Positions 1 through 6,170 are shown, counted from the first letter of the stretch. The stretch: DNA of 6,336 bases from Bacillota bacterium (GCA_021820675.1 JAKADI010000107.1:1-6336); one strand, 5' to 3'. Notes: generated by a model from the sequence alone, not told the origin. Program-made: numbers and translations.

Positions 1-267
1 ATCCGGATAAATTAGGCGGCTCATGATAGACCAAAGTGAACCCGCTCTGTAGGGATCCCCATTTCCTCAGGGTCCAGAAAATCGCGAAAGCTGAGAATAA
101 CCTGTCCCGGGTGCTTCAGTTGCCAAACCTTGAGCATCTTGCCCTTCTTCTAGGCTAAAAATGCTTTGCCCTGGGACGGGCTCATCGGTTCCGTCCGGTT
201 GGCAACAGCATACCCGTATTCGCCAAGGCCCATGCAGAGTCAGGGCTCTTAGCGCTTGGAAGACCAA
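1..267 (-). pseudogene. Broken ORF of unknown family, running off the left edge
   Basis: Not recognised. Protein-like sequence runs along the minus strand but changes frame twice. The first frame, from a TTG at 265-267, reads like a beta-rich protein (for example GPWRIRVCCCQPDGTDEPVPG) and stops at 67-69. Between about 138 and 149 the better frame becomes the one reading KMLKVWQLKHPGQVILSF and then FLDPEEMGIPTERVHF, which stops at 21-23. Around 24-33 a third frame takes over with VYHEPPNLSG and continues past the window edge. Codons before the TTG are also open back to a TAA near 314 and read KDNARRLCIKDKKVLVF, so the true start could lie further upstream. This pattern fits a decayed gene or a poor-quality stretch of sequence. 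That these pieces belong to one gene is inference from how protein-like each looks. Confidence 0.35.
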
Positions 268-373
268 TACCTTTTTATCTTTGATGCATAGCCGTCGCGC
301 GTTGTCTTTGTGTTAGCGTTGGTTGAAGCTTCTCACGTGTGGCTCGTTAGAATGACATTTTGGTGGCGTTCGG

Positions 374-556
374 GTGGGTGGCCCCATATGGCCCCCTGCG
401 CACGCTCCTCATCCAGCAGGACTGGATGAGGACGGGGCTTTTGTCAGGATCCCCAATGGGTTGAACAGGGAAGCCACAATCGAGTACCTGCGAAGGGTCT
501 TGGAATTGCGGTGGAATCCGGATCCAAGATTCGCTCTTTTGGGGTGGGCTAGTTAA
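374..556 (+). CDS. Small hypothetical ORF, doubtful
   Basis: Not recognised. It is a 60-codon ORF from a GTG, with no convincing ribosome binding site. The second half reads like a charged helix followed by a short hydrophobic end (EATIEYLRRVLELRWNPDP), which is more protein-like than the overlapping minus-strand frames. Its first third contains the 11-bp hairpin at 406-432, which is unusual inside a gene. It may be a remnant of a longer gene or a chance ORF. No domain, signal peptide or membrane segment is visible, and it overlaps the end of the minus-strand ORF at 549-650 by a few bases. Confidence 0.2.
   Translation: MGGPIWPPAHAPHPAGLDEDGAFVRIPNGLNREATIEYLRRVLELRWNPDPRFALLGWAS
406..432. 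repeat. Perfect 11-bp hairpin
   Basis: Arms TCCTCATCCAG (406-416) and CTGGATGAGGA (422-432) are exact reverse complements around a 5-nt loop, CAGGA. On the plus strand it is followed by CGGGGCTTTTG, a short T run that begins six bases after the stem, so it is at best a weak intrinsic terminator. It could also be an operator or a relic of a mobile element. No second copy is visible in the window. Confidence 0.5.
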
Positions 557-650
557 CGATGTAGGGCAGAGACCTGTCGGTCGCGAAGACGTACCCAAGA
601 AGATGGTACAGTGCCGCATTGTCGTGAGTCTCCTCCGCACGGCTCAACAT
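549..650 (-). CDS. 33-codon ORF of unknown function, probably a gene fragment
   Basis: Not recognised. ATG at 648-650 to TAG at 549-551. The translation is protein-like (MLSRAEETHDNAALYHLLGY, then a short tail ending in PYIVN) and suggests an amphipathic helix. The ribosome binding site is poor. Upstream, a different minus-strand frame after surE (about 661-787) also reads smoothly (for example EGFRIAQTGFRCNAPLIPEP) and would join this one after a one-base change near 655-660. I therefore suspect the C-terminal part of a decayed gene downstream of surE, not a true small protein. The family is unknown and the join is inference. Confidence 0.25.
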   Translation of the reverse strand: MLSRAEETHDNAALYHLLGYVFATDRSLPYIVN

Positions 651-787
651 GTGCCGTGCTTCACATTATTGTTTCGAAAGATGCTTCAGGTTCTGGGATT
701 AGAGGGGCATTGCACCGGAATCCGGTTTGGGCTATACGGAATCCCTCACTGACATTTTTGGGGCCGATACGCGGGGTGTTCTTTGAT

Positions 788-1579
788 TCAAGGGGCATCA
801 GGAACAGCCAGATTGCGATATCGGGCGCCCGCGCGAGATTTCGACAGGGTAGGCAGAGCAGCCTCCATAAGCGGCGCCGGCAATACGGAGACGGCAATAC
901 CTCCTGCGCCGACGATAGCCACGTCAGTGGAAAAGTCTTCAGGATCTTCGACAGTTGGGACGCTATGCCCGTTGTAGTCAAATGACACTCTATCACCCCA
1001 GGCGGTGTGCTCGACATGATCCACATGAATTTTGGGAGGCCGGGTCTGGGGTTGTGCCCAGTGCCATTCCCGTCCTGACTCGGGGAAATTGACGTTGAGA
1101 TATGTCTCAGAATGGTCGAGAGCATAGGCAATCCACGAGTTCAAATGCAAGACGGTCATGGCTAAAATTTTCTCCCACGACGCATTTTCGGGCGCTGATA
1201 AGGCAATGCCCGGAACATTCCGGAGGGATGCTTCGCGTGCCGCTGCGAGAGTGCCGGAGGTCGCCGCATGATAACCAAAATTCCACCCTCGGTTGATACC
1301 GGAAATGACGCAGATCGGGTGTTGCGGGCCATATTCCGACAGGGCCAGACGGACACAGTCAACGGGCGTTCCGGAAACAACCCACCAGCCTCGATATTGA
1401 TGCTCAAAATGTTTTTTGACATGAAGAGGGCTTAGACTGATGCTGTGGCTTTTACCGCTTTGGTTGGTTTCAGGAGCCACTACCATTACCTCGTGTTCTA
1501 ATGCCGTTACCGCCTGGACCAGAATTTTCAAGCCCATTGACTGGTAGCCGTCATCATTGGTCACCACAATTAATCCCAT
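788..1579 (-). CDS. surE: SurE family 5'-/3'-nucleotidase (survival protein)
   Basis: Cytoplasmic metal-dependent phosphatase family that removes phosphate from nucleoside 5'- or 3'-monophosphates and, in some members, short polyphosphate. It is linked to stress and stationary-phase survival. The 263-residue length is normal. The N-terminus has the hallmark VVTNDDGYQSMG, with acidic metal ligands D9 and D10. APETNQSGKSHSISL follows with S41 as the expected third ligand, then VSGTPVDCVRL (about 68-78), and ISGINRGWNFG (92-102) with N96 as the fourth ligand. TSGTLAAAREA (108-117) matches the family's SGT segment, although the preceding residues (YHAA) differ from the more usual form ending in Tyr. 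The ATG at 1577-1579 has AGGAGGT at 1586-1592, six bases upstream, which fixes the start. It stands alone: no intact minus-strand gene lies beside it. The family is certain; the exact substrate is not. Confidence 0.95.
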   Translation of the reverse strand: MGLIVVTNDDGYQSMGLKILVQAVTALEHEVMVVAPETNQSGKSHSISLSPLHVKKHFEHQYRGWWVVSGTPVDCVRLALSEYGPQHPICVISGINRGWNFGYHAATSGTLAAAREASLRNVPGIALSAPENASWEKILAMTVLHLNSWIAYALDHSETYLNVNFPESGREWHWAQPQTRPPKIHVDHVEHTAWGDRVSFDYNGHSVPTVEDPEDFSTDVAIVGAGGIAVSVLPAPLMEAALPTLSKSRAGARYRNLAVPDAP

Positions 1580-1585
1580 ACGAGT

Positions 1586-1592
1586 ACCTCCT
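1586..1592 (-). promoter_or_regulatory. Ribosome binding site of surE
   Basis: The minus strand reads AGGAGGT here, a near-perfect anti-16S match with a 6-nt spacer to the ATG at 1577-1579. It decides the surE start. Confidence 0.85.
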
Positions 1593-1645
1593 GACCATGC
1601 ACGGGTTCAAGGGGCGAAAGGACGGCCCTTGGGGTGCGATGTATT

Positions 1646-1674
1646 ATTATTGTAGGAACAATTTCTGGATTCAA
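1646..1674 (-). promoter_or_regulatory. Possible surE promoter
   Basis: On the minus strand TTGAAT (1669-1674) could be a -35 box and AATAAT (1646-1651) a -10 box with 17-bp spacing. The surrounding AT-rich run (minus-strand TACAATAATAATAC) offers several alternative -10 registers. It lies about 70 nt before the surE start codon, a sensible leader length. The -10 match is weak, so the assignment is tentative. Confidence 0.35.
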
Positions 1675-1786
1675 AACGATTGTGCGTTAATGGCTCTATC
1701 TCAGCAATGCCCTCATGATTCTGTTTGAGCCGTCTTCTTATCGAGTTCCGAAGGCCGAATGGTTCTAACGGCTTTGAGCAGGATAA

Positions 1787-2092
1787 ATGCCTACCCGATC
1801 CTTTGAGGAAGACGGCTTTACAGATGTCGTTAATCAACTCGGAGAAAGGGACGGTTTCGAAATAGAATATGATGTTTTAGTAATCCCGTGCCTCAGCAAA
1901 GGCCGCATATACGTGGTCCTCGCCAGGCGCTTACAGTTCGCTTACAGATCTTTGGTGGGAAGAAACTCCATCATGCGTCTTGTGAACAGCTCTAGCCATT
2001 GGGGATTATCTTCCCTAGACCCCAAGATGTCGATAACTCCTTCGATTGTGATTTTACGCGGCCTTCTTTATTATTTGATGATCGTGCTGTGA
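1787..2092 (+). CDS. Hypothetical ORF, possibly a fragment
   Basis: Not recognised. It is a 101-codon ORF from an ATG with only a weak AGGA upstream. The first 50 or so residues look like a real protein (FEEDGFTDVVNQLGERDGF, then a hydrophobic strand DVLVIPCLSKGRIYVVLA). After about position 1945 the composition becomes less convincing, and the DNA is antisense to the minus-strand gene remnant at 1942-2189. A short tandem repeat (two 11-base units beginning CGCTTACAG, 1929-1950) lies at that junction. A likely reading is a plus-strand gene piece whose true end is lost and which now runs by chance into antisense sequence. A chance ORF remains possible. Confidence 0.25.
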   Translation: MPTRSFEEDGFTDVVNQLGERDGFEIEYDVLVIPCLSKGRIYVVLARRLQFAYRSLVGRNSIMRLVNSSSHWGLSSLDPKMSITPSIVILRGLLYYLMIVL

Positions 2093-2189
2093 AGGTTATG
2101 TTAAGTTCGTCTTTGGGGTCATATATATCGCACCACAGTGCGATGCGAAAACTGCGTATTTGTTCAAAGGTCACTGCTCCAACCGACAA
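1942..2189 (-). pseudogene. Frameshifted gene of unknown function
   Basis: Not recognised. From a TTG at 2187-2189 the minus strand reads SVGAVTFEQIRSFRIALWCD, then IYDPKDELNITFTARSS and KEGRVK, and this frame ends at 1992-1994. At the T run 2052-2055 (AAAA on the minus strand) the neighbouring frame becomes more convincing: ITIEGVIDILGSREDNPQ, then WLELFTRRMMEFLPTKDL, with a natural-looking end at TAA 1942-1944. Restoring one A gives a single 82-residue protein joined as RVK-ITIEGV. The open frame continues upstream without a stop to about 2229 (HANISECLSVG), so the start is uncertain, and no good ribosome binding site is seen. One-base loss, a sequencing error, or a -1 slip on A-AAA would each explain it. 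Confidence 0.45.
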
Positions 2190-2229
2190 ACATTCCGAGA
2201 TGTTGGCGTGCTCCGATCTTGGCTGTTAT

Positions 2230-2697
2230 CGAGAGCCACAAAAAATTGCCATTCGGGAAAGGATTGCCGATACAATCTTTCTTCTGGTGGACGTACGGCC
2301 TACGCCCTAAGAAGCCATGCTATATATCGACTGTTTCACGCAAGTCTCATAGCAAATCCAAGAAAATCTCAATGTCACGCCGTGGCCTTGAGTAGGGTAT
2401 CCTCGTTTTCTCAGCAAGCTCTCGTTGTGCGTTCGCACAACTGTCATAGCTAAGGTTTCGCACCTGCGTAGTCGCCCACGAACAATCTCTTTGTGGCAAG
2501 GATCGGCATTATCCGATGACGATTGCGGAGGATGCACTTTCTTCATCTTCTCAGATGGTTTATCCCGGACGGGCGATCCATCATGGCAACTGTTCAAGAC
2601 TGTGTGGGTGATCGTGCGTTTTCACAGGCAGATGGCCCTCTGCCCTAACAAAACGGCGATGTTCTGCCTTCCGTGATCTCACCGAATCTACCCTGAG
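2230..2697. other. Stretch without a convincing gene
   Basis: About 470 bases with several overlapping open frames on both strands, none with a good ribosome binding site, recognisable domain or clearly protein-like composition. The minus-strand frame near 2400-2550 (for example CHKEIVRGRLRRCETLAM) resembles the translations often obtained from dispersed noncoding repeats. The plus-strand frame near 2560-2676 (for example DPSWQLFKTVWVIVRF) is slightly protein-like but unidentified. I see no RNA gene here, only the palindrome at 2424-2441. Confidence 0.5.
2424..2441. repeat. 18-bp palindrome
   Basis: GTTGTGCG, a TT centre, and CGCACAAC are exact reverse complements. The tight two-base centre favours a dimeric protein-binding site in DNA over an RNA hairpin, although no gene start is close. 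It may be chance or a relic of a decayed element. Confidence 0.4.
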
Positions 2698-2726
2698 TTT
2701 TAACATGAGTATCACGCGTTTATAAC
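2698..2726 (+). promoter_or_regulatory. Possible promoter of the ABC importer operon
   Basis: TTTTAA (2698-2703) and TATAAC (2721-2726) are spaced by 17 bp. TTAACA (2700-2705) is an alternative -35 with 15-bp spacing. The -10 box overlaps the first bases of the perfect inverted repeat at 2724-2764, so a protein on that repeat could block transcription. Weak -35 and untested. Confidence 0.4.
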
Positions 2727-2764
2727 ATCGGCCTCTTACTGTGAAGGAGTAAGAGGCCGATGTT
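2724..2764. promoter_or_regulatory. Perfect 17-bp inverted repeat upstream of the operon
   Basis: Arms AACATCGGCCTCTTACT (2724-2740) and AGTAAGAGGCCGATGTT (2748-2764) are exact reverse complements separated by GTGAAGG. The element lies 20 nt before the ribosome binding site of the binding-protein gene and overlaps the proposed -10 box. If transcribed it would form a very stable hairpin, but the following TTGTGTC is not a clean U tract, so it is a poor terminator on the plus strand, and the minus strand has no T run either. It may be an operator, a leader hairpin protecting the mRNA, or a terminator against read-through from upstream. The repeat is directly visible; its role is inference. Confidence 0.8.
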
Positions 2765-2784
2765 TGTGTCGGAATTGGAATGTT

Positions 2785-2792
2785 AAAGGAGA
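2785..2792 (+). promoter_or_regulatory. Ribosome binding site deciding a TTG start
   Basis: AAAGGAGA sits 7 nt before TTG 2800-2802 and 13 nt before ATG 2806-2808. The spacing favours the TTG, and rules against the upstream in-frame TTG at 2764, which falls at the end of the inverted repeat. Confidence 0.7.
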
Positions 2793-2799
2793 TGACACT

Positions 2800-4140
2800 T
2801 TGCCGATGAAGAAGAAAAATCGCACGGCGTGGTTCACGCTAGCTTTGGCTGGGGGACCGGCATTGATGGGCTGCGGGACTCATGTTGCGGCAGCGACGCA
2901 CAATACGGTGGCCCATGGCGCAGGGAAAACGATCGTGACATTTTGGGAATCCCACAGTGCTGCCAATCAGCAGGGACATGCTTTGGCACAAATCGTCAAA
3001 CAGTTCAACCAAAGCCATCCCGGCATCGAGGTGGAAGTCCATGTGACTCCAGCGTCCGCCAAAGCGTTAGCGGCTGTTCAGGCTGGCGATCCTCCAGTCA
3101 TGGCCATGATTGGCCATCAGCCTCAATACGGGTATGAACAGGCGCATGCCCTCGTTAACTTAAAGCCGTTGATCTATGGGCCCAAGGGGTTTCCGCCGCA
3201 GCAACTGCACCAGATATGGCCCGCGGTGTTTCAAGCGGAGTTAACGCCCTCACACCAACAATATCTGTTTCCGGTGGATATCAAAGTCGCCGAGTTTTTT
3301 TATAACGCGAATCTATGGAAAAAGGCCAAGCTCGGTCCTCCTCCCACCACATGGAGTCAGTTGATGAGCGATGCCCAGCAAATCCAGCGTCAGACAGGGG
3401 CCATCGGATTAGGCGCCCGGTTGGATCACAATGACTGGCTGCCGCTGTTTTACGCCAACGGCGGTCATTATTTTAAGCCGGGGCATCCCGGACAGCTCGA
3501 TTTGAACTCGCCGGCGATGGCGCAAACGATACGGCAAGTCACGGCGCGGGACAATGCGCCATCTGTTAAGATTCTCTCCTATAACACCAGTTTCGAGGAC
3601 TTTGCGTCGGGCAAACTGGGCATTTTGGAAAACACCGCTGACGGTTATGAGATGGTTCGTGAAGAAGTCGGCGGAAAATTCCCCGTGGGGGTGTTTTCCC
3701 CTCCGCCAGGATCCACCGGTCATTCCGCGTATCTTTATCAAGGACTAAGTTTCGTAATTTTCCGACATTCATCGTCGGCACAGCAACAGGCAGCCTGGTC
3801 TTTCATCAAATATTTTGACTCCCCCCAGGGGCAAGCGATCTGGTCGACGGTGGGCGGGGAGCCTCCTGTCAGTCAGGCCGATGTCGCCAATGTCGAAAAA
3901 ATGGCCGGAAGCCAATTTTCGGCTAATCCGGGACCGTACGCCGGGACGGCTGTCGCCATTCGCCAACTGGAAAGCGGCCATGTGATTCATAAAATCATAG
4001 GCCCCAACCAAAGCGAGATCGATACGGTGATTCAGAATCAAATCCAGAGCGTGGTTCAACACAAGGAATCGGTCAGTCAAGCCTTGCAGACGATGCAAAA
4101 GCAGGCCACCGCGTATTTATCAGGCGCTGCCGTTCAGTAA
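2800..4140 (+). CDS. Carbohydrate ABC importer, substrate-binding lipoprotein (CUT1 family)
   Basis: Extracellular solute-binding protein that captures a sugar, polyol or sugar-phosphate and delivers it to the membrane permeases encoded next. With the TTG start it is 446 residues (444 from the ATG two codons later), normal for the family. The leader has a basic start (KKKNR), a hydrophobic stretch and a lipobox-like LMGC ending at C25; Met at -2 is a little unusual. The mature protein begins with the family pattern TIVTFWESH and a long helix followed by FNQSHPGIEVEV (about 74-85). The hinge-side segment FPVDIKVAEFFYNANLWKKA is typical of maltose/glycerol-phosphate binding proteins, as is the late LSFVIFRHSSSAQQQAAWSF segment. 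The closest overall style is UgpB-like, but the ligand cannot be assigned by eye. It is first of three co-directional genes; its TAA overlaps the ribosome binding site of the next. Confidence 0.92.
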   Translation: MPMKKKNRTAWFTLALAGGPALMGCGTHVAAATHNTVAHGAGKTIVTFWESHSAANQQGHALAQIVKQFNQSHPGIEVEVHVTPASAKALAAVQAGDPPVMAMIGHQPQYGYEQAHALVNLKPLIYGPKGFPPQQLHQIWPAVFQAELTPSHQQYLFPVDIKVAEFFYNANLWKKAKLGPPPTTWSQLMSDAQQIQRQTGAIGLGARLDHNDWLPLFYANGGHYFKPGHPGQLDLNSPAMAQTIRQVTARDNAPSVKILSYNTSFEDFASGKLGILENTADGYEMVREEVGGKFPVGVFSPPPGSTGHSAYLYQGLSFVIFRHSSSAQQQAAWSFIKYFDSPQGQAIWSTVGGEPPVSQADVANVEKMAGSQFSANPGPYAGTAVAIRQLESGHVIHKIIGPNQSEIDTVIQNQIQSVVQHKESVSQALQTMQKQATAYLSGAAVQ

Positions 4141-4146
4141 AGGAGG
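4139..4146 (+). promoter_or_regulatory. Ribosome binding site of the first permease gene
   Basis: AAAGGAGG overlaps the last two bases of the binding-protein stop codon and sits 5 nt before ATG 4152. This physical overlap points to translational coupling of the two genes. Confidence 0.8.
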
Positions 4147-4151
4147 CTTCT

Positions 4152-5135
4152 ATGCAAGAAAACTGGAATACCGCATGGGATAGGCCCACATTATTGACCC
4201 CATCCAAGGGTGCAGGACGCGCCTTAATGAGGAGCAGGAAAGCGGTGAGTGGCTGGTTGCTGGTGCTGCCCGCTCTGGGGATTTTAACCCTCTTTACCTA
4301 TGGCCCCGCTCTATTGGTAGTCGCCATGAGCTTTTATCATTGGAGTTTGGGTGGGTTTCAGGACTCCCAGTGGGTAGGGGCTTTACATTACCGGGAACTT
4401 TTGAATCCCATCTCGGGGTTTCTTAAGTCTCTGAGCGTGACCTTCTATTATGTGGGCATCATGGTGCCCGCGACCGTGGCTCTGGGACTGGGCGTTGCCT
4501 GGCTCTTCCGGGGAGCGGTCCATAAGTCGACCCCCTGGCTGACGCTCACGCGGGCGGCGGTCTTTTTGCCCTATATCACGCCGGCTATCGCGACGTCGAT
4601 TATCTGGGTGTTTATTTTTAATCCGCAATTTGGTCTCGCTAATGCGGCGCTCAAACTCTTTCATCTTCCTGCCTTGGGCTGGTTGGTGAGTTCGACGTGG
4701 GCTTTGCCGGCGGTGATGGTGAACAATTTGTGGCACAATCTCGGATTTACCGTGGTTCTCTTCCTTGCGGGGTTGTCCAATATCCCGGGCGAAGCGGTGG
4801 AAGCGGCCTGGTTGGATGGCGCCAACAGCTGGCAAACGTTTCGTTATGTGATCTTGCCCTACCTCTCGCCGGTGACGCTGATGGTGGTCATTTTAACGAC
4901 GATTCAGGCCATGCAGGCCTTTGGATCCATTTACGCCATGACCGGGGGACAGTTTGGCGGGGGAGGCGGGCCTTTGAATTCGACCACGACGACGGCGATT
5001 TATCTTTACAAATCCGCGTTTATCTTTTTCCACTATGGGTATGGAGCTGCAGTTTCCGTGGTGCTATTTGCCGTCCTGCTGGTGATGACGATTGTGCAAA
5101 AACAGGTCGGTGAAAGATATACCTCTTACCAGTAA
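4152..5135 (+). CDS. Carbohydrate ABC importer permease, UgpA/MalF type
   Basis: Inner-membrane permease, one half of the channel of the importer. It has 327 residues and about six membrane segments: roughly 34-60, 96-119, 134-156, 183-207, 240-262 and 286-314. The cytoplasmic EAA loop that docks on the ATPase is clear: E217-A218-A219, then G223-A224, F230 and L235-P236. The segment MTGGQFGGGGGPLNSTTTT (263-281) matches the glycine- and threonine-rich stretch before the last helix in this family. An unusually long soluble N-terminus of about 30 residues precedes the first helix. An internal ATG at residue 26 could give a shorter protein but lacks a comparable ribosome binding site. It sits 11 nt after the binding-protein gene and 48 nt before the second permease. 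No ATPase gene is in the cluster, so it presumably pairs with a shared MsmX/UgpC-type subunit. Confidence 0.93.
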   Translation: MQENWNTAWDRPTLLTPSKGAGRALMRSRKAVSGWLLVLPALGILTLFTYGPALLVVAMSFYHWSLGGFQDSQWVGALHYRELLNPISGFLKSLSVTFYYVGIMVPATVALGLGVAWLFRGAVHKSTPWLTLTRAAVFLPYITPAIATSIIWVFIFNPQFGLANAALKLFHLPALGWLVSSTWALPAVMVNNLWHNLGFTVVLFLAGLSNIPGEAVEAAWLDGANSWQTFRYVILPYLSPVTLMVVILTTIQAMQAFGSIYAMTGGQFGGGGGPLNSTTTTAIYLYKSAFIFFHYGYGAAVSVVLFAVLLVMTIVQKQVGERYTSYQ

Positions 5136-5168
5136 GGCGCCGTCTGACTAGAAGCCATCAAGGAATGT

Positions 5169-5175
5169 AAGGAGG
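5169..5175 (+). promoter_or_regulatory. Ribosome binding site of the second permease gene
   Basis: AAGGAGG lies 8 nt before ATG 5184 and supports that start. The 48-nt gap from the previous stop shows no terminator or promoter. Confidence 0.8.
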
Positions 5176-5183
5176 AAAGCGCT

Positions 5184-6044
5184 ATGCGCTTAGGGCAGCG
5201 GAAAAACCAGCGGGTATTGCGGATGGTGGGTCAAGCTATAGTGGCATTGGGCTTTTTGTTCCCGTTTTACTGGGCGATGGTATTGAGTGTGGCGCCCAAA
5301 TCCCGCGTTTTCACTCTCCCCCCCGACCTGGTTCCCGGATGGGATTTCCATCCGTGGGAACGGGTATTTCAGGCGGCGCCCTGGGGACTCTATTTCCTGC
5401 ACTCGGTGATTATTACCGGCAGTACTATTCTTTTGGTGTTGGTAACGGGGGCGACTGCCGGTTATGCGTTAAGTTTGCCCACTTTCCGCGGGCGTGAAAT
5501 GGTATTCGGGATATTTTTGGCGGCCCTAATGGTACCACCGGAAGCGATTCTCATTCCCGACTATGTTGTGGCCTATCATTTGCACATCTTGAACACTCTG
5601 CGGGGCCAGGTGTTGCCCTTTGCCGTGAATGTCTTTGCGATTTTCATTTTTCGCCAATTTTTTAAAACGTTGCCGAGTGAGTTGTGGGATGCCGCGCAAC
5701 TGGACGGGGCCTCCTGGTGGCGATATCTCTGGCATATGGCCTTGCCCTTGTCCAAACCGGCCGTGGCCACGGTGTCATTGCTCACATTCTCTTCACAATG
5801 GAGTCAGTTCCAGTGGCCTTTGATTATCACCCAGGGTCAGGCCGCGCGCCCTATTGAAGTCGCCCTATCCTACTTCCAGGGATTTGACGGTACACATTGG
5901 CGCGAACTGGCGGCTGCCTCCATTTTGACGCTGATACCAATTATTGTGATGTTTCTCTTTACTCAGCGGTATTTTGTGGTGTCGGTGGCGGGTCGGGTGG
6001 AGGATCGCGAGTCCTCGTCTCCCATGACCCCGCTGAATCGGTAA
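5184..6044 (+). CDS. Carbohydrate ABC importer permease, UgpE/MalG type
   Basis: Second inner-membrane permease of the importer. Its 286 residues match the usual length of this subfamily. Six membrane segments are apparent, roughly 14-36, 70-96, 106-130, 143-160, 192-216 and 242-264. The EAA-type docking loop reads D169-A170-A171, G175-A176 and L187-P188, with Glu replaced by Asp at the first position, a common conservative change. MVPPEAILIPDY (116-127) and LNTLRGQVLPF (136-146) are typical MalG/UgpE signatures. A short polar tail (about 270-286) ends the protein. It is last in the three-gene operon; binding protein, UgpA-type and UgpE-type order is standard for CUT1 systems. The substrate is unknown; a sugar, oligosaccharide, polyol or glycerol-3-phosphate would all fit. 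Confidence 0.93.
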   Translation: MRLGQRKNQRVLRMVGQAIVALGFLFPFYWAMVLSVAPKSRVFTLPPDLVPGWDFHPWERVFQAAPWGLYFLHSVIITGSTILLVLVTGATAGYALSLPTFRGREMVFGIFLAALMVPPEAILIPDYVVAYHLHILNTLRGQVLPFAVNVFAIFIFRQFFKTLPSELWDAAQLDGASWWRYLWHMALPLSKPAVATVSLLTFSSQWSQFQWPLIITQGQAARPIEVALSYFQGFDGTHWRELAAASILTLIPIIVMFLFTQRYFVVSVAGRVEDRESSSPMTPLNR

Positions 6045-6051
6045 ATCCAAG

Positions 6052-6075
6052 GCTGGGGAAGAAGATATCCCCAGC
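6052..6075. terminator. Hairpin after the operon, possible weak terminator
   Basis: GCTGGGGA (6052-6059) and TCCCCAGC (6068-6075) pair perfectly around an 8-nt loop, starting 8 nt after the last permease stop. The position suits a terminator, but no T run follows (GCAATCTGTC), so it may act only as a 3' stabilising hairpin or as a Rho-assisted end. Confidence 0.4.
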
Positions 6076-6086
6076 GCAATCTGTCG

Positions 6087-6098
6087 GAATTGCAATTC
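6087..6098. repeat. 12-bp perfect palindrome
   Basis: GAATTGCAATTC is its own reverse complement. It lies between the two hairpins in the intergenic region and could be a small operator for the downstream gene. A chance occurrence is quite possible. Confidence 0.3.
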
Positions 6099-6144
6099 AA
6101 GTCGCAAGGTCTGAACTCCAAGATCTGGGTTATCAAGCGTCAAA

Positions 6145-6170
6145 GCATCCCCACCTTGCGGTGGGGATGC
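6145..6170. repeat. Perfect 11-bp GC-rich hairpin
   Basis: GCATCCCCACC (6145-6155), loop TTGC, GGTGGGGATGC (6160-6170). It is a very stable tetraloop hairpin with no T run after it. It sits about 25 nt before the TATAAT at 6195-6200. It may be a second terminator-like barrier isolating the downstream gene, or an upstream operator. It superficially resembles a CRISPR repeat but is present once only. Confidence 0.6.

Noticed and set aside
661..1131. 156-codon minus-strand ORF overlapping surE
   Set aside because: Mostly a frame shadow of surE; only its tail beyond 787 could carry its own signal.
1130..1145. GTTCAAAT motif suggestive of a tRNA T-arm
   Set aside because: It lies inside surE and no cloverleaf can be formed around it.
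2127..2144. Small inverted repeat ATCGCAC-CACA-GTGCGAT
   Set aside because: Only 7-bp arms, inside the minus-strand gene remnant; chance is a sufficient explanation.
2307..2597. 96-codon minus-strand ORF as a real gene
   Set aside because: No ribosome binding site or domain, and its composition resembles translated noncoding repeat DNA.
2425..2676. Plus-strand ORF as a transposase fragment
   Set aside because: No DDE or other transposase motif and no terminal inverted repeats with target duplications could be identified.
2764..2799. Upstream TTG at 2764 as start of the binding protein
   Set aside because: It falls in the inverted repeat, has no ribosome binding site, and would put polar residues before the lipoprotein leader.
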